Translations under genes and position numbers: made by a program
Assembly: GCF_009905545.1 (NCBI RefSeq)
Contig: NZ_JAAALB010000012.1
Location: 100,650 to 164,649 of the forward strand
Length of the DNA stretch: 64,000 bases
Reading direction: 5' to 3'
DNA from: Cellulophaga sp. BC115SP
GTDB lineage: Bacteria; Bacteroidota; Bacteroidia; Cytophagales; Spirosomataceae
The notes under the pieces: generated by a model
What the model was told of the DNA's origin: nothing
Seen by the model: only the letters and a program-made list of their open reading frames with translations
Database searches by the model: none
Shown here: positions 17,738 through 25,406 of the stretch, in pieces
How positions within the stretch are numbered: the stretch's first letter is position 1
How the letters are laid out: each line of letters begins with the position of its first letter

Positions 17738-20059
17738 ATGAAATATAAACATATACCATTATTTGTTGCTACTTTGGCGCTATCACTGAGTGCCCAAGCT
17801 CAGAAATATACAGCACAATCGAAGAGCGATTTTACTCTTATTCAAAACAAAGGTGGCGTTAAATTAGGCTATGCTCCGAGTTCTGGTGTGAAAATATTGA
17901 CAGTAGATGGCTGGGCATTTAAAGATTTGAACAAAAACGGAAAGCTTGATAAATATGAAGACTGGCGTTTGCCTATCGACGTTCGTGCTAAGGATTTAGC
18001 ATCAAAGATGTCAGTCGAGCAAATTGCAGGCTTGATGTTATATTCAGGTCACCAGTCGTTGCCTGCAAGACCTATGGGATATTTTTCTGGAACCTATAAT
18101 GGTAAGCCTTATAAGGAAGGTGAAACTGACCCTTCGGACATGACCGACCAGCAGAGAACATTTTTGGATAAAGATAATCTACGACACGTTCTGTTGACTA
18201 CAGTAAAAAGCCCTGAGGTAGCTGCTAAATGGAATAATAAAATGCAAGCTTTTGTCGAAAGTACTGCATTGGGTGTTCCTGCCAATAATAGTTCTGACCC
18301 TCGACATGGAACTTTGGCAAGTGCCGAATATAATGCTGCGGCTGGTGGTACTATTTCGATGTGGCCTGGCTCTTTGGGTTTAGCTGCAACCTTTAATCCT
18401 TCAATTACACATCGTTTTGGAGAAGTCGCTTCTGCCGAATACCGTGCTTTGGGGATTGCTACGGCCTTATCCCCGCAAGTAGATATTGCTACCGAACCTC
18501 GTTGGAGTCGTGTTAGTGGAACTTTTGGCGAAAATCCTTATCTGAGTGCAGCCATGGCGCAAGCATATTCTGATGGTTTTCAAACTTCTTATGGTGATAG
18601 AGAAATTAAGGATGGTTGGGGTTTTGGAAGTGTGAATGCGATGGTGAAACACTGGCCTGGTGGTGGTTCTGGCGAAGCTGGTCGTGACGCTCACTATGCT
18701 ATTGGGAAGTATGCTGTTTACCCTGGTAAAAACTATTCACAACATTTTATTCCTTTTACAGAGGGTGCTTTTAAACTAAAAGGGAAAACTAAGATGGCTT
18801 CTGCTGTGATGCCGTACTATACAATTTCTTGGGGATTTGATACAAAGAATAATGAAAACGTAGGTAATAGTTACAACAAATATATCATTACAGACTTACT
18901 TAGAGATAAATACCATTATGATGGCGTAGTTTGTACTGACTGGAGTATTACCCATGCGCATACAGTGATGGATAATTTTGTTGATGGTAAGCCATGGGGC
19001 TTGGAAAAACTTACTGAAGCGGAATTGCATTATAAAGCTTTGATGGCTGGTGTTGATCAATTTGGTGGTAACAATGATTCTAAACCTATTATCGATGCTT
19101 ATGCGATGGGTGTAAAGGAGCACGGAGAGACTTGGATGCGTGCTCGCATGGAAAAATCAGCGGTTCGTTTGTTACGTAATATTTTCCGTGTAGGTTTGTT
19201 TGAAAACCCTTATTTGGATGTTCAAGAAACGGTGAAAGTAGTAGGTAATCCTACATTTATGCGTGAGGGTTTCGAAGCGCAGACGAGTTCGATTGTAATG
19301 CTAAAAAACAAAGGAAATACCTTACCACTTCGTTTGGGTAAAACGGTATATATACCTAAGCGTTTCGTTGCCAAATCTCGTAACTTCCTAGGCATGGAAA
19401 CCCCTGAATCATTAGATTATCCTGTCAATTTGAATATTGTTAAAAAGTATTACAATGTTACAGATAATCCTGATGAGGCAGATTGTGCTATCGTATTTGT
19501 GAATAACCCTGCCTCTGGTATTGGTTATGATAAAGCTGATTTAGCAAAAGGCGGTAATGGCTATTTACCGATAAGTCTGCAGTATAAAGAATACACTGCT
19601 ATTGAGGCTCGTGAGACGAGTATTGCTGGTGGTGATCCTTTGGAGGCTTCGACGAACCGCTCTTATAAGGGTAAAACCATTAAAGCTGCAAACTCTACAG
19701 ATTTGGATATGATTTTAGAGACAAAAGCTAAAATGAAAGGAAAGCCTGTTATCGTTTCAGTTTCTATGGATAATCCGATGGTATTTAATGAATTTGAGAA
19801 GGAGGTAGAGGGTATTTTAGTAAACTTTAAAGTACAAGACCAAGCCATTTTTGAAATTATTTCTGGTAAAAAAGAACCATCTGCTTTGTTGCCAATTCAG
19901 ATGCCAGCCAATATGAGTACTGTAGAAAAACAAGCTGAGGATGTTCCGCAGGATATGGAATGTCATAAAGACTCAGAAGGTAATATCTACGATTTTGGTT
20001 TTGGCCTAAACTGGAAAGGTGTTATCAAAGACGGTCGTGTTAAGTTGTATAAAAAATAA
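17738..20059 (+). CDS. Secreted glycoside hydrolase family 3 (beta-glucosidase/xylosidase type)
   Basis: A signal peptide (about 1-21, ending SAQA-Q) precedes a GH3 barrel with KHWPGGG (304-310) and the nucleophile Asp401 in GVVCTDWS. The C-terminal alpha/beta sandwich begins near 510. Residues 62-76 (KDLNKNGKLDKYED) look like an EF-hand-type calcium loop before the catalytic domain. GH3 enzymes remove terminal beta-linked sugars; the exact glycan is not readable from sequence. The gene stands alone between two terminators and has no SusCD pair beside it. Confidence 0.88.
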   Translation: MKYKHIPLFVATLALSLSAQAQKYTAQSKSDFTLIQNKGGVKLGYAPSSGVKILTVDGWAFKDLNKNGKLDKYEDWRLPIDVRAKDLASKMSVEQIAGLMLYSGHQSLPARPMGYFSGTYNGKPYKEGETDPSDMTDQQRTFLDKDNLRHVLLTTVKSPEVAAKWNNKMQAFVESTALGVPANNSSDPRHGTLASAEYNAAAGGTISMWPGSLGLAATFNPSITHRFGEVASAEYRALGIATALSPQVDIATEPRWSRVSGTFGENPYLSAAMAQAYSDGFQTSYGDREIKDGWGFGSVNAMVKHWPGGGSGEAGRDAHYAIGKYAVYPGKNYSQHFIPFTEGAFKLKGKTKMASAVMPYYTISWGFDTKNNENVGNSYNKYIITDLLRDKYHYDGVVCTDWSITHAHTVMDNFVDGKPWGLEKLTEAELHYKALMAGVDQFGGNNDSKPIIDAYAMGVKEHGETWMRARMEKSAVRLLRNIFRVGLFENPYLDVQETVKVVGNPTFMREGFEAQTSSIVMLKNKGNTLPLRLGKTVYIPKRFVAKSRNFLGMETPESLDYPVNLNIVKKYYNVTDNPDEADCAIVFVNNPASGIGYDKADLAKGGNGYLPISLQYKEYTAIEARETSIAGGDPLEASTNRSYKGKTIKAANSTDLDMILETKAKMKGKPVIVSVSMDNPMVFNEFEKEVEGILVNFKVQDQAIFEIISGKKEPSALLPIQMPANMSTVEKQAEDVPQDMECHKDSEGNIYDFGFGLNWKGVIKDGRVKLYKK

Positions 20060-20089
20060 TATAACATGATCCATTATTTGTAATTAGAA

Positions 20090-20126
20090 ATACAGGCGAA
20101 AAGAGTTCCTTATCGCCTGTATTTTT
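20090..20126. terminator. Terminator between GH3 and the kinase gene
   Basis: A 10-bp perfect stem (atacaggcga 20090-20099, tcgcctgtat 20113-20122) followed by T bases lies between convergent genes. Confidence 0.75.
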
Positions 20127-21192
20127 AATTATTTTTCTTAATTATTCGTTTGCAACGCCAGTTGAGATAATTGACCATAAACCAAAAGTTTTTGAATGCA
20201 GGATTACTAGTCTGTTTATGATGATACCGAAAATAAATTTGCTGAATTATCACCAATAATCTAAATAGTCCATATACTTCATAGAAGGTAAAATCTACAT
20301 TTTTTAGGCTCATTCGTTCACAATAGTAGCTAATGACTTCCTTACGAGTTAGCATTCCTCTTAGATGTGTGGGTTGTTTTCTGAACATTTTAAAAACAAA
20401 ATCATCATCTGCCTGAATCCAATAAGCTAGACTATTGCCCAAATCCATCAGTCCATCGCCCACCGTTGCCATTTCCCAATCCAGAATACCGATTACTTCT
20501 AAATGTTCATCTGCTGAAAGAACGATATTATCGAAACGAAAATCATTGTGAATAAAACAGGTATATTCTTCAGACGGAATGTTGTTTTCTAGCCAATGAA
20601 TCACATATTCGCAAGAAGGCACATTCCATGTTTTGGCTTTTCTGTACCGTTCTACCCAACCCGTGATTTGCCTATTTGCGTAGCCTTTTCCTTTGCCAAA
20701 TTCTTGTAAATCAGTATTTTCAATATTGATTTTATGTAAATCAACTAATTTGTCTATTACCCTAATACATAGATTTCGTACCTTTTCAGGACTTAATTCT
20801 AAACCTTTAGGAAGATTTGCTCTAGGAATAATTCCTGAGATTTTTTCCATTATGTAAAACTCTCGACCTATTATGGCAGTATCCTTACAGTGTAACTCTA
20901 TTTTGGGTACGTAGGGGTAGTAAGGTGACAATACCGTCATTATTCTAGACTCTCTTGCCATATCATGTGCCCCCTTGGCTTTGGTACCTTTAGGCGGACA
21001 CCTCAGAATGTATTCTTTATCATTTATTGTAATTTGATACGTTAAATTAGAGGCTCCACCACTAAACTGCTTCAAGGTAATGGAGTCAATAGTGATAGAG
21101 AACTCTTTGGCTAAATAGCTTTTCAATGTATCCAAATCTAGTTGGTCTTCGTTACGAACTTCTTTGGGTTTATCAATCAATAAGTTTTCCAT
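20125..21192 (-). CDS. APH-family small-molecule kinase, ACAD10/11 kinase-domain like
   Basis: The 355-residue product has the aminoglycoside-phosphotransferase fold: FSGGASNLTYQI nucleotide loop near 43, the catalytic HNDFRFDN stretch near 219 and the metal-binding ILDWEMATVGDGLMDLG near 236. It lies 11 bp downstream of an acyl-CoA dehydrogenase gene in one operon. In ACAD10/11 proteins the same two activities are fused, and the kinase phosphorylates 4-hydroxyacyl-CoA. That chemistry is the best guess here. It is unlikely to be an antibiotic resistance gene. Confidence 0.8.
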   Translation of the reverse strand: MENLLIDKPKEVRNEDQLDLDTLKSYLAKEFSITIDSITLKQFSGGASNLTYQITINDKEYILRCPPKGTKAKGAHDMARESRIMTVLSPYYPYVPKIELHCKDTAIIGREFYIMEKISGIIPRANLPKGLELSPEKVRNLCIRVIDKLVDLHKINIENTDLQEFGKGKGYANRQITGWVERYRKAKTWNVPSCEYVIHWLENNIPSEEYTCFIHNDFRFDNIVLSADEHLEVIGILDWEMATVGDGLMDLGNSLAYWIQADDDFVFKMFRKQPTHLRGMLTRKEVISYYCERMSLKNVDFTFYEVYGLFRLLVIIQQIYFRYHHKQTSNPAFKNFWFMVNYLNWRCKRIIKKNN

Positions 21193-21203
21193 TTTCAGCC
21201 CTT

Positions 21204-22415
21204 TTAGGATTCTCGATATTTCTTTAGTTCTAGTTTTGCCACCACATTTCTATGAACTTCATCAGGACCGTCAGCTAGTCTTAAGGTTCGAGCGTAGGCA
21301 TATAACCCAGCGAGTGGCGTATCGTTGCTAAGTCCTTTACCTCCAAATAGTTGCATTGCTTGGTCTATGATTTTACAAGCAACTGTCGGTGCAACTACTT
21401 TAATTTGTGAGACCTCACTTAAGGCACCTTTGATACCATAAGTATCTAGTAAAAAGGCAGTTTTCATAACGAGCAATCTTGCCATATCGATTTCCATTCG
21501 AGCATTGGCTATAATATCTGTATTTCCTCCAAGTTCAATAAGCGACTTTCCAAAAGCGGTTCTTGATTTTCCTCTTTCTATCATTAGTTGTAAGGCTCGT
21601 TCACTTGCTCCAAGCACCCGCATACAATGATGGATTCGACCAGGACCTAAGCGACCCTGTGCTATTTCAAAGCCTTTTCCTAGTCCGCCGATAAGATTTG
21701 ATTTAGGGACTTTGACATTTTCAAAACTCACCTCCCCATGACCATACGGCGGGTCATAAGTACCAAATACAGGCAACATTCGTTTGATGGTTACTCCCTC
21801 TGCATCTAGCGGAATTAGTACCATTGAGTGCTGGGCGTGCTTGGCTGCTTCTGGATTTGATAAACCCATAAATATCGCAATTTTACAATTAGGATGCCCT
21901 ATGCCCGTACTCCACCACTTGGTACCATTTATGAGTAAATAGTCGCCTTTGTCTTCAATCGTAGCCTTCATATTAGTTGCATCACTTGAGGCAACTGCTG
22001 GTTCGGTCATACAAAAAACAGAGCGAATAGAGCCTTCCAAGAGAGGAGTAAGCCATACTTCTTTTTGTTCAGCAGTTCCGTATTTCCAGAGTACCTCCAT
22101 ATTGCCTGTATCAGGAGCATTACAATTAAAAACTTCTGGAGCCAATAACGAATATCCCATTGCTTCGGCAAGAGGCGCGTATTCAACATTGCTCAAGCCA
22201 CTAACTTCTGGAAGAAAGAGGTTCCACAATCCTTGAGATTTTGCTAGTTTCTTTAAAGATTCTATCCCTTCATCGAGAGACCATTCTTGAAATTTTGGAT
22301 TCGAGATAAAGGGTTCTTCTCGAAATTTTTCTTCAATGGGTAAAATGTATTTATGGACGAAGTGCTCAACTCTTTGAATCAAGTCAAGTGTTTTAGGAGA
22401 ATGAGAGAAGTTCAT
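21204..22415 (-). CDS. Acyl-CoA dehydrogenase, ACAD10/11 dehydrogenase-domain like
   Basis: The product carries the acyl-CoA dehydrogenase pattern: CMTEPAVASSDATN and KWWSTGIGHPNCKIAIFMG in the middle FAD-binding domain, GPGRIHHCMRVLGASERAL in the C-terminal helical domain, and QLFGGKGLS and LADGPDEVHRNVVAKLEL near the end, a tail typical of the ACAD10/11 branch. I chose the ATG at 22415 (403 residues), because the longer frame starts with TTG at 22430. It is the first gene of a two-gene operon with the kinase. The likely role is catabolism of hydroxylated or branched acyl-CoA. Confidence 0.88.
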   Translation of the reverse strand: MNFSHSPKTLDLIQRVEHFVHKYILPIEEKFREEPFISNPKFQEWSLDEGIESLKKLAKSQGLWNLFLPEVSGLSNVEYAPLAEAMGYSLLAPEVFNCNAPDTGNMEVLWKYGTAEQKEVWLTPLLEGSIRSVFCMTEPAVASSDATNMKATIEDKGDYLLINGTKWWSTGIGHPNCKIAIFMGLSNPEAAKHAQHSMVLIPLDAEGVTIKRMLPVFGTYDPPYGHGEVSFENVKVPKSNLIGGLGKGFEIAQGRLGPGRIHHCMRVLGASERALQLMIERGKSRTAFGKSLIELGGNTDIIANARMEIDMARLLVMKTAFLLDTYGIKGALSEVSQIKVVAPTVACKIIDQAMQLFGGKGLSNDTPLAGLYAYARTLRLADGPDEVHRNVVAKLELKKYRES

Positions 22416-22507
22416 ACAATGTTTTTTCAAAGTGAATTATGATAGGAATTTACAAAGAAAAGTTTAATATTTTCTTGAAATGAGAATAATCACTTTGGTA
22501 TAGGCAC

Positions 22508-22545
22508 AAAAAAAACTGACACCATAAATATTATAGTGCCAGTAA
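22508..22545 (-). terminator. Minus-strand terminator inside a gene-free region
   Basis: An imperfect 13-bp stem (22515-22527 and 22531-22543, two mismatches) is followed on the minus strand by eight T bases. No coding sequence precedes it on that strand for about 900 bp, so it may end a small RNA or act as an attenuator ahead of the acyl-CoA dehydrogenase gene. Confidence 0.5.
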
Positions 22546-22736
22546 CTACACCCAATTTTCTATAAAAACTATGATAATATGTTTTAGCTCAGAGAGCGCT
22601 TAAAATCATGAGAATTACCTGTGATACAGGAAAATAAGATTTTTTTGTAAAAGTAATATATTACCGCAAATTTGACAACTAAATTAGGATAGTATTCAAA
22701 TTATTCCAACGAGGATGAATATTTTTTTTACGCAAT

Positions 22737-22750
22737 CGTTATCGGTAACG
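22737..22750. promoter_or_regulatory. Near-palindrome cgttatcggtaacg, LacI-type operator candidate
   Basis: A 14-bp near-palindrome with CGTTA/TAACG ends lies midway in the gene-free region. Its form is like operators of LacI-family sugar regulators, but no LacI gene is in the window, so the regulator is unknown. Confidence 0.3.
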
Positions 22751-22859
22751 TTTTCGTTTGGATTATGATAGTAATAATTTGAATATTTCTTTTCAAAACT
22801 CCACTATTAAAAGCACACTTTGCCTATTCTTTACTATAAAATATCCTCAAATTTTTAGC

Positions 22860-22892
22860 CAAACTTATTAAGCGGACAGATTCTTAGGCAAA
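22860..22892 (-). promoter_or_regulatory. Minus-strand consensus promoter (TTTG, 21 nt, TAAGTTTG)
   Basis: On the minus strand TTTG (22892-22889) is followed after 21 nt by TAAGTTTG (22867-22860), a good -33/-7 pair for the Bacteroidota housekeeping sigma factor. A transcript from here would run about 340 nt to the terminator at 22508-22545, or on into the acyl-CoA dehydrogenase gene as a leader of about 440 nt. Confidence 0.5.
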
Positions 22893-22991
22893 ATTATTTT
22901 TGAATAAGCTTCTATGAGATAAAAGGAATTTGATTCTTCCTACGTTTTGGAATTATACAAGATATTGAAAAAATTAGTATCTTACTAACAG

Positions 22992-23023
22992 TTTGGTTTG
23001 AGTTTGCCAACTCGGTAATTTTG
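22992..23023 (+). promoter_or_regulatory. Promoter of the 23034 gene, nearly leaderless
   Basis: TTTG (22992-22995), a 20-nt spacer and TAATTTTG (23016-23023) match the Bacteroidota consensus. The ATG at 23034 begins only 10 bp after the -7 box, so the mRNA leader would be just a few bases. Confidence 0.6.
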
Positions 23024-23033
23024 ATTGAATCCG

Positions 23034-23363
23034 ATGAGATATTCACTTTTTAACGAACAACCTATTTGGTATTTGGATGTTTTTGCTGAATCTATCCTAG
23101 AAAAAGGTCGTGTACGATTACGCCCTCTGGATGGACAAACAGCTGATAGCACACTTCGTATAGAGTGCAGTCGAAAACTTCGTCAGAAATATGGAGTAGG
23201 TACGGTTTTTAAATTGGATGTTCGACTGGTACGTCCACATAATAAGAAGCCGTATTTAATTTGTCGGAATAGAAAGGAATTGACTCGTGCACTTGAATAT
23301 TTTGAAAGAAATAAGCGTGTTCAAATAGAGCATCTGATAGGCACGCAACTAACTCTTTTTTAA
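23034..23363 (+). CDS. Small basic protein of unknown function
   Basis: The product is 109 residues and rich in Arg and Lys. It starts MRYSLFNEQPIWYLDVF and ends in a hydrophobic GTQLTLF. I recognise no family. The frame also reaches a TTG at 23025, but the ATG at 23034 fits better with the consensus promoter just upstream. It ends 86 bp before the convergent serine-recombinase gene, suggesting a shared accessory module. Charge and size would allow nucleic-acid binding, which is speculation. Confidence 0.6.
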   Translation: MRYSLFNEQPIWYLDVFAESILEKGRVRLRPLDGQTADSTLRIECSRKLRQKYGVGTVFKLDVRLVRPHNKKPYLICRNRKELTRALEYFERNKRVQIEHLIGTQLTLF

Positions 23364-23383
23364 GGAGTTTGCTAAAAAAATAA

Positions 23384-23461
23384 AAGCGTCGAAGGCGCTG
23401 AGAATTGAATATTCTCGATAACAGCCTACGACGCCTTACAATAAGCTACCTACGACGCCTT
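23384..23461. repeat. Repeated GCGTCG motifs, possible recombination site
   Basis: A 13-bp direct repeat (cctacgacgcctt) occurs at 23425-23437 and 23449-23461. A related inverted copy (gcgtcgaaggcg) lies at 23386-23397, with a gagaat/attctc hairpin (23400-23416) between. The second repeat contains the stop codon of the resolvase gene. It may be the site on which the resolvase acts. Confidence 0.4.
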
Positions 23462-24163
23462 CAAAATGCTTGAAATAGGTACTTTTCGGCGCTCAATTAA
23501 TCTTTTTACGGTAGTTGGGTGAAACATTTTTCCCTTCGAAGTCCTAAATCCTTTAGAGTTTAGCTCATCTGCAATTTGTTGAAGGGTGTACAATCCTCGG
23601 TCGAATCTTTCAATTAAGGCCGAAGCCAAGCGATTGTTTAAATTTTTTAAGGCTTTTTGTTTTGTCGATGCGGCTCCCACGGCTCTTGATTCATTTGTAA
23701 AATTTTCAGGTTTACCTAATTTCACGCCCCGATTCTTCTTTGCCTGTAAGGCAGCTTTAGTTCGGATGCTTATCAGTTCACGTTCACGTTGCGCCAAACC
23801 TGCAAAAACTGCTAACGTGAAGGTATCCAAAACCCCGTTTTGAGTAGGAATGTCACAACTTACAAATTTCCCTCGAACTTTTTCTAAAATATCAAAAGTA
23901 TCTTTCACGTCACGACTGAGTCTATCTAACTTGGCTACTATCAAAAACGCATCTTTGTCATTTAAGCAATCGGCAATCGCAGATTGAAGCATCGGTCTGT
24001 TGTCTATATCTTTACCCGACTCCGCTTCGATATACTCTTGCGCTACTTCAATTTTATCAAGAGTTGCATAATGATAAATGATAGCTCGCTGTGCTTCTAA
24101 TCCTAAGCCTGAGCGTTCTTGTCCTTTAGTCGAAACTCTCAGGTAGGCTATATACTTCTTCAT
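23450..24163 (-). CDS. Serine recombinase (resolvase/invertase family)
   Basis: The 237-residue product has a serine-recombinase catalytic domain: YLRVST with nucleophile Ser11, VAKLDRLSRDVKD near 78, and FAGLAQRERELISIRTKAAL near 123 leading into the long E helix. The C-terminal region has a helix-turn-helix (TLQQIADELNSKGFRTSKG) preceding a second short helical segment. It could resolve plasmid multimers or invert a local segment. No transposase or terminal inverted repeats are seen nearby, so a Tn3-type element is not supported. Confidence 0.85.
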   Translation of the reverse strand: MKKYIAYLRVSTKGQERSGLGLEAQRAIIYHYATLDKIEVAQEYIEAESGKDIDNRPMLQSAIADCLNDKDAFLIVAKLDRLSRDVKDTFDILEKVRGKFVSCDIPTQNGVLDTFTLAVFAGLAQRERELISIRTKAALQAKKNRGVKLGKPENFTNESRAVGAASTKQKALKNLNNRLASALIERFDRGLYTLQQIADELNSKGFRTSKGKMFHPTTVKRLIERRKVPISSILKAS

Positions 24164-24262
24164 ATAACAGTTTAGAAAATTTTACAAGGCTACAATGCTC
24201 GTTATTGTCTTGTAAAAATAATAGAAAAATACATAAGTCCAAATGACATCCACTCTTAAAGA

Positions 24263-24302
24263 CAAAAAGTCTGACCAACTCGTGTGCTGATCAGACTTTT
24301 TG
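24263..24302 (-). terminator. Terminator after ohr
   Basis: A perfect 12-bp stem (caaaaagtctga 24263-24274, tcagactttttg 24291-24302) with a T-rich minus-strand exit follows the ohr stop. Confidence 0.75.
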
Positions 24303-24326
24303 ACAAAACTTAAGCTATTGCCAGTT

Positions 24327-24743
24327 TTACACAATTTCTAGTGTAACTGGCATATTACCTCTCGTTGCATTTGAGTATGGACATACCTCATGGGCTTTTT
24401 CAACCAACGCTTGTGCAACTTCTTTTTCTACACCTGGAATATGTACTTTCAATGTTGTTGATAAACCAAAGCCTCCTGCGTCGTTTTTACCGATAGCAAC
24501 CTCTGCTGTTACAGAAGTTGTACCCGTAGTTACTTTTTGCATACGAATCACAAGATTCAAAGCGCTATCAAAACACGCTGAATAGCCAGCAGCAAAAAGT
24601 TGTTCAGGGTTGGTAAATGCACCTCCTGTTCCTCCTAATTCCTTGGGCATTCTTACTTCTAAATCCAATACTCCGTCTGAAGATTTTACTTGTCCATTGC
24701 GACCACCTGTCGCTGTTGCCGATGCCTGATATAATGCTTGCAT
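24327..24743 (-). CDS. ohr: Organic hydroperoxide resistance protein Ohr
   Basis: The 138-residue OsmC/Ohr-fold protein has the two redox cysteines, Cys57 in GYSACFDSAL and Cys121 in CPYSNATRGN, at the spacing usual for Ohr. It also has the N-terminal YQASATATGGRNG and NPEQLFAAGY segments. Ohr reduces organic peroxides with lipoyl-protein electrons in the cytoplasm. ohrR lies 93 bp upstream on the same strand. A half-site aaattgta at 24821-24828 may let OhrR act on ohr directly. Confidence 0.95.
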   Translation of the reverse strand: MQALYQASATATGGRNGQVKSSDGVLDLEVRMPKELGGTGGAFTNPEQLFAAGYSACFDSALNLVIRMQKVTTGTTSVTAEVAIGKNDAGGFGLSTTLKVHIPGVEKEVAQALVEKAHEVCPYSNATRGNMPVTLEIV

Positions 24744-24836
24744 GATTGTATAATTTTATTGCTTTATTAGAAAAACATACCACTAATAAGAGCAAATATT
24801 AGTTTATTGAATTATGATTAAAATTGTATTTTTCTG

Positions 24837-25268
24837 TTATTTCAAAGCTGAGGTTGTCTCCATTAGTTTATCTAATTGGGCTTTCAAATTGATAAACTCT
24901 TCCATCGAAAGTGCCAAGCATGAGGCTAACTTGAAGGGGATATCTTTCGCCTCATTTTCTAGTGTAATTCCTTTCTCAGTCAAGCTTACCAATACGACTC
25001 TTTCATCTGCTTTGTCACGTTGGCGGATTACTAATCCATCTTGTTCCATACGCTTTAACAGCGGAGTTAATGTCCCACTATCGAGCAATAGCTTTTTCCC
25101 TAAATCCTTCACAGATAAACTTTTGGATTCCCATAAAACCAACAAGACTAGATATTGTGGGTAGGTCAAGTCGAGTGGTTCGAGCAATGGTCTATACAGG
25201 GCAGTTATTTGCCTTGAAATAGCGTAAAAAGGAAAGCAAAGCTGGTTTTCTAACTTGAGTTGATTCAT
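24837..25268 (-). CDS. ohrR: OhrR, MarR-family peroxide-sensing repressor
   Basis: The 143-residue MarR-family protein has the N-terminal sensor Cys11 (NQLCFPFYAISRQITALYR spans the dimer helix) and the winged-helix segment VKDLGKKLLLDSGTLTPLLKRM near 60-80, typical of OhrR. Oxidation of the cysteine by organic peroxide releases it from DNA. A 22-bp palindrome just upstream of its start is an evident operator. It lies upstream of ohr on the same strand and controls it. Confidence 0.92.
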   Translation of the reverse strand: MNQLKLENQLCFPFYAISRQITALYRPLLEPLDLTYPQYLVLLVLWESKSLSVKDLGKKLLLDSGTLTPLLKRMEQDGLVIRQRDKADERVVLVSLTEKGITLENEAKDIPFKLASCLALSMEEFINLKAQLDKLMETTSALK

Positions 25269-25290
25269 TTGCTTGTTTTTTTTGTGTAAA

Positions 25291-25312
25291 ATTAAATTGT
25301 AAACAATTTAAT
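25291..25312. promoter_or_regulatory. OhrR operator palindrome
   Basis: A perfect inverted repeat with 10-bp arms (attaaattgt, aa, acaatttaat) lies 23 bp before the ohrR start. It resembles known OhrR boxes built on TACAATT/AATTGTA. It also lies about 95 bp upstream of the divergent transporter gene. Confidence 0.75.
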
Positions 25313-25367
25313 TGCAAGATATTTTATTAAAATTTTCTGAAAATGCTAAAACAAAGCCATGAAGCCC

Positions 25368-25375
25368 TATTTTTG
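25368..25375 (+). promoter_or_regulatory. -7 box of the SBF transporter gene
   Basis: TATTTTTG fits TAnnTTTG and lies 31 bp before the preferred ATG at 25407. It lies inside the longer open frame starting at 25359, which argues against that earlier start. No clear -33 element was found. Confidence 0.4.
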
Positions 25376-25406
25376 TTTTTTTAGGAAATCAATAATTAAA
25401 GTAAAT

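Noticed and set aside
20125..21192. Aminoglycoside resistance gene
   Set aside because: The APH fold is present, but the operon partner and ACAD-type features point to acyl-CoA metabolism.
23384..24163. Tn3-type transposon
   Set aside because: No transposase and no terminal inverted repeats are seen around the resolvase.
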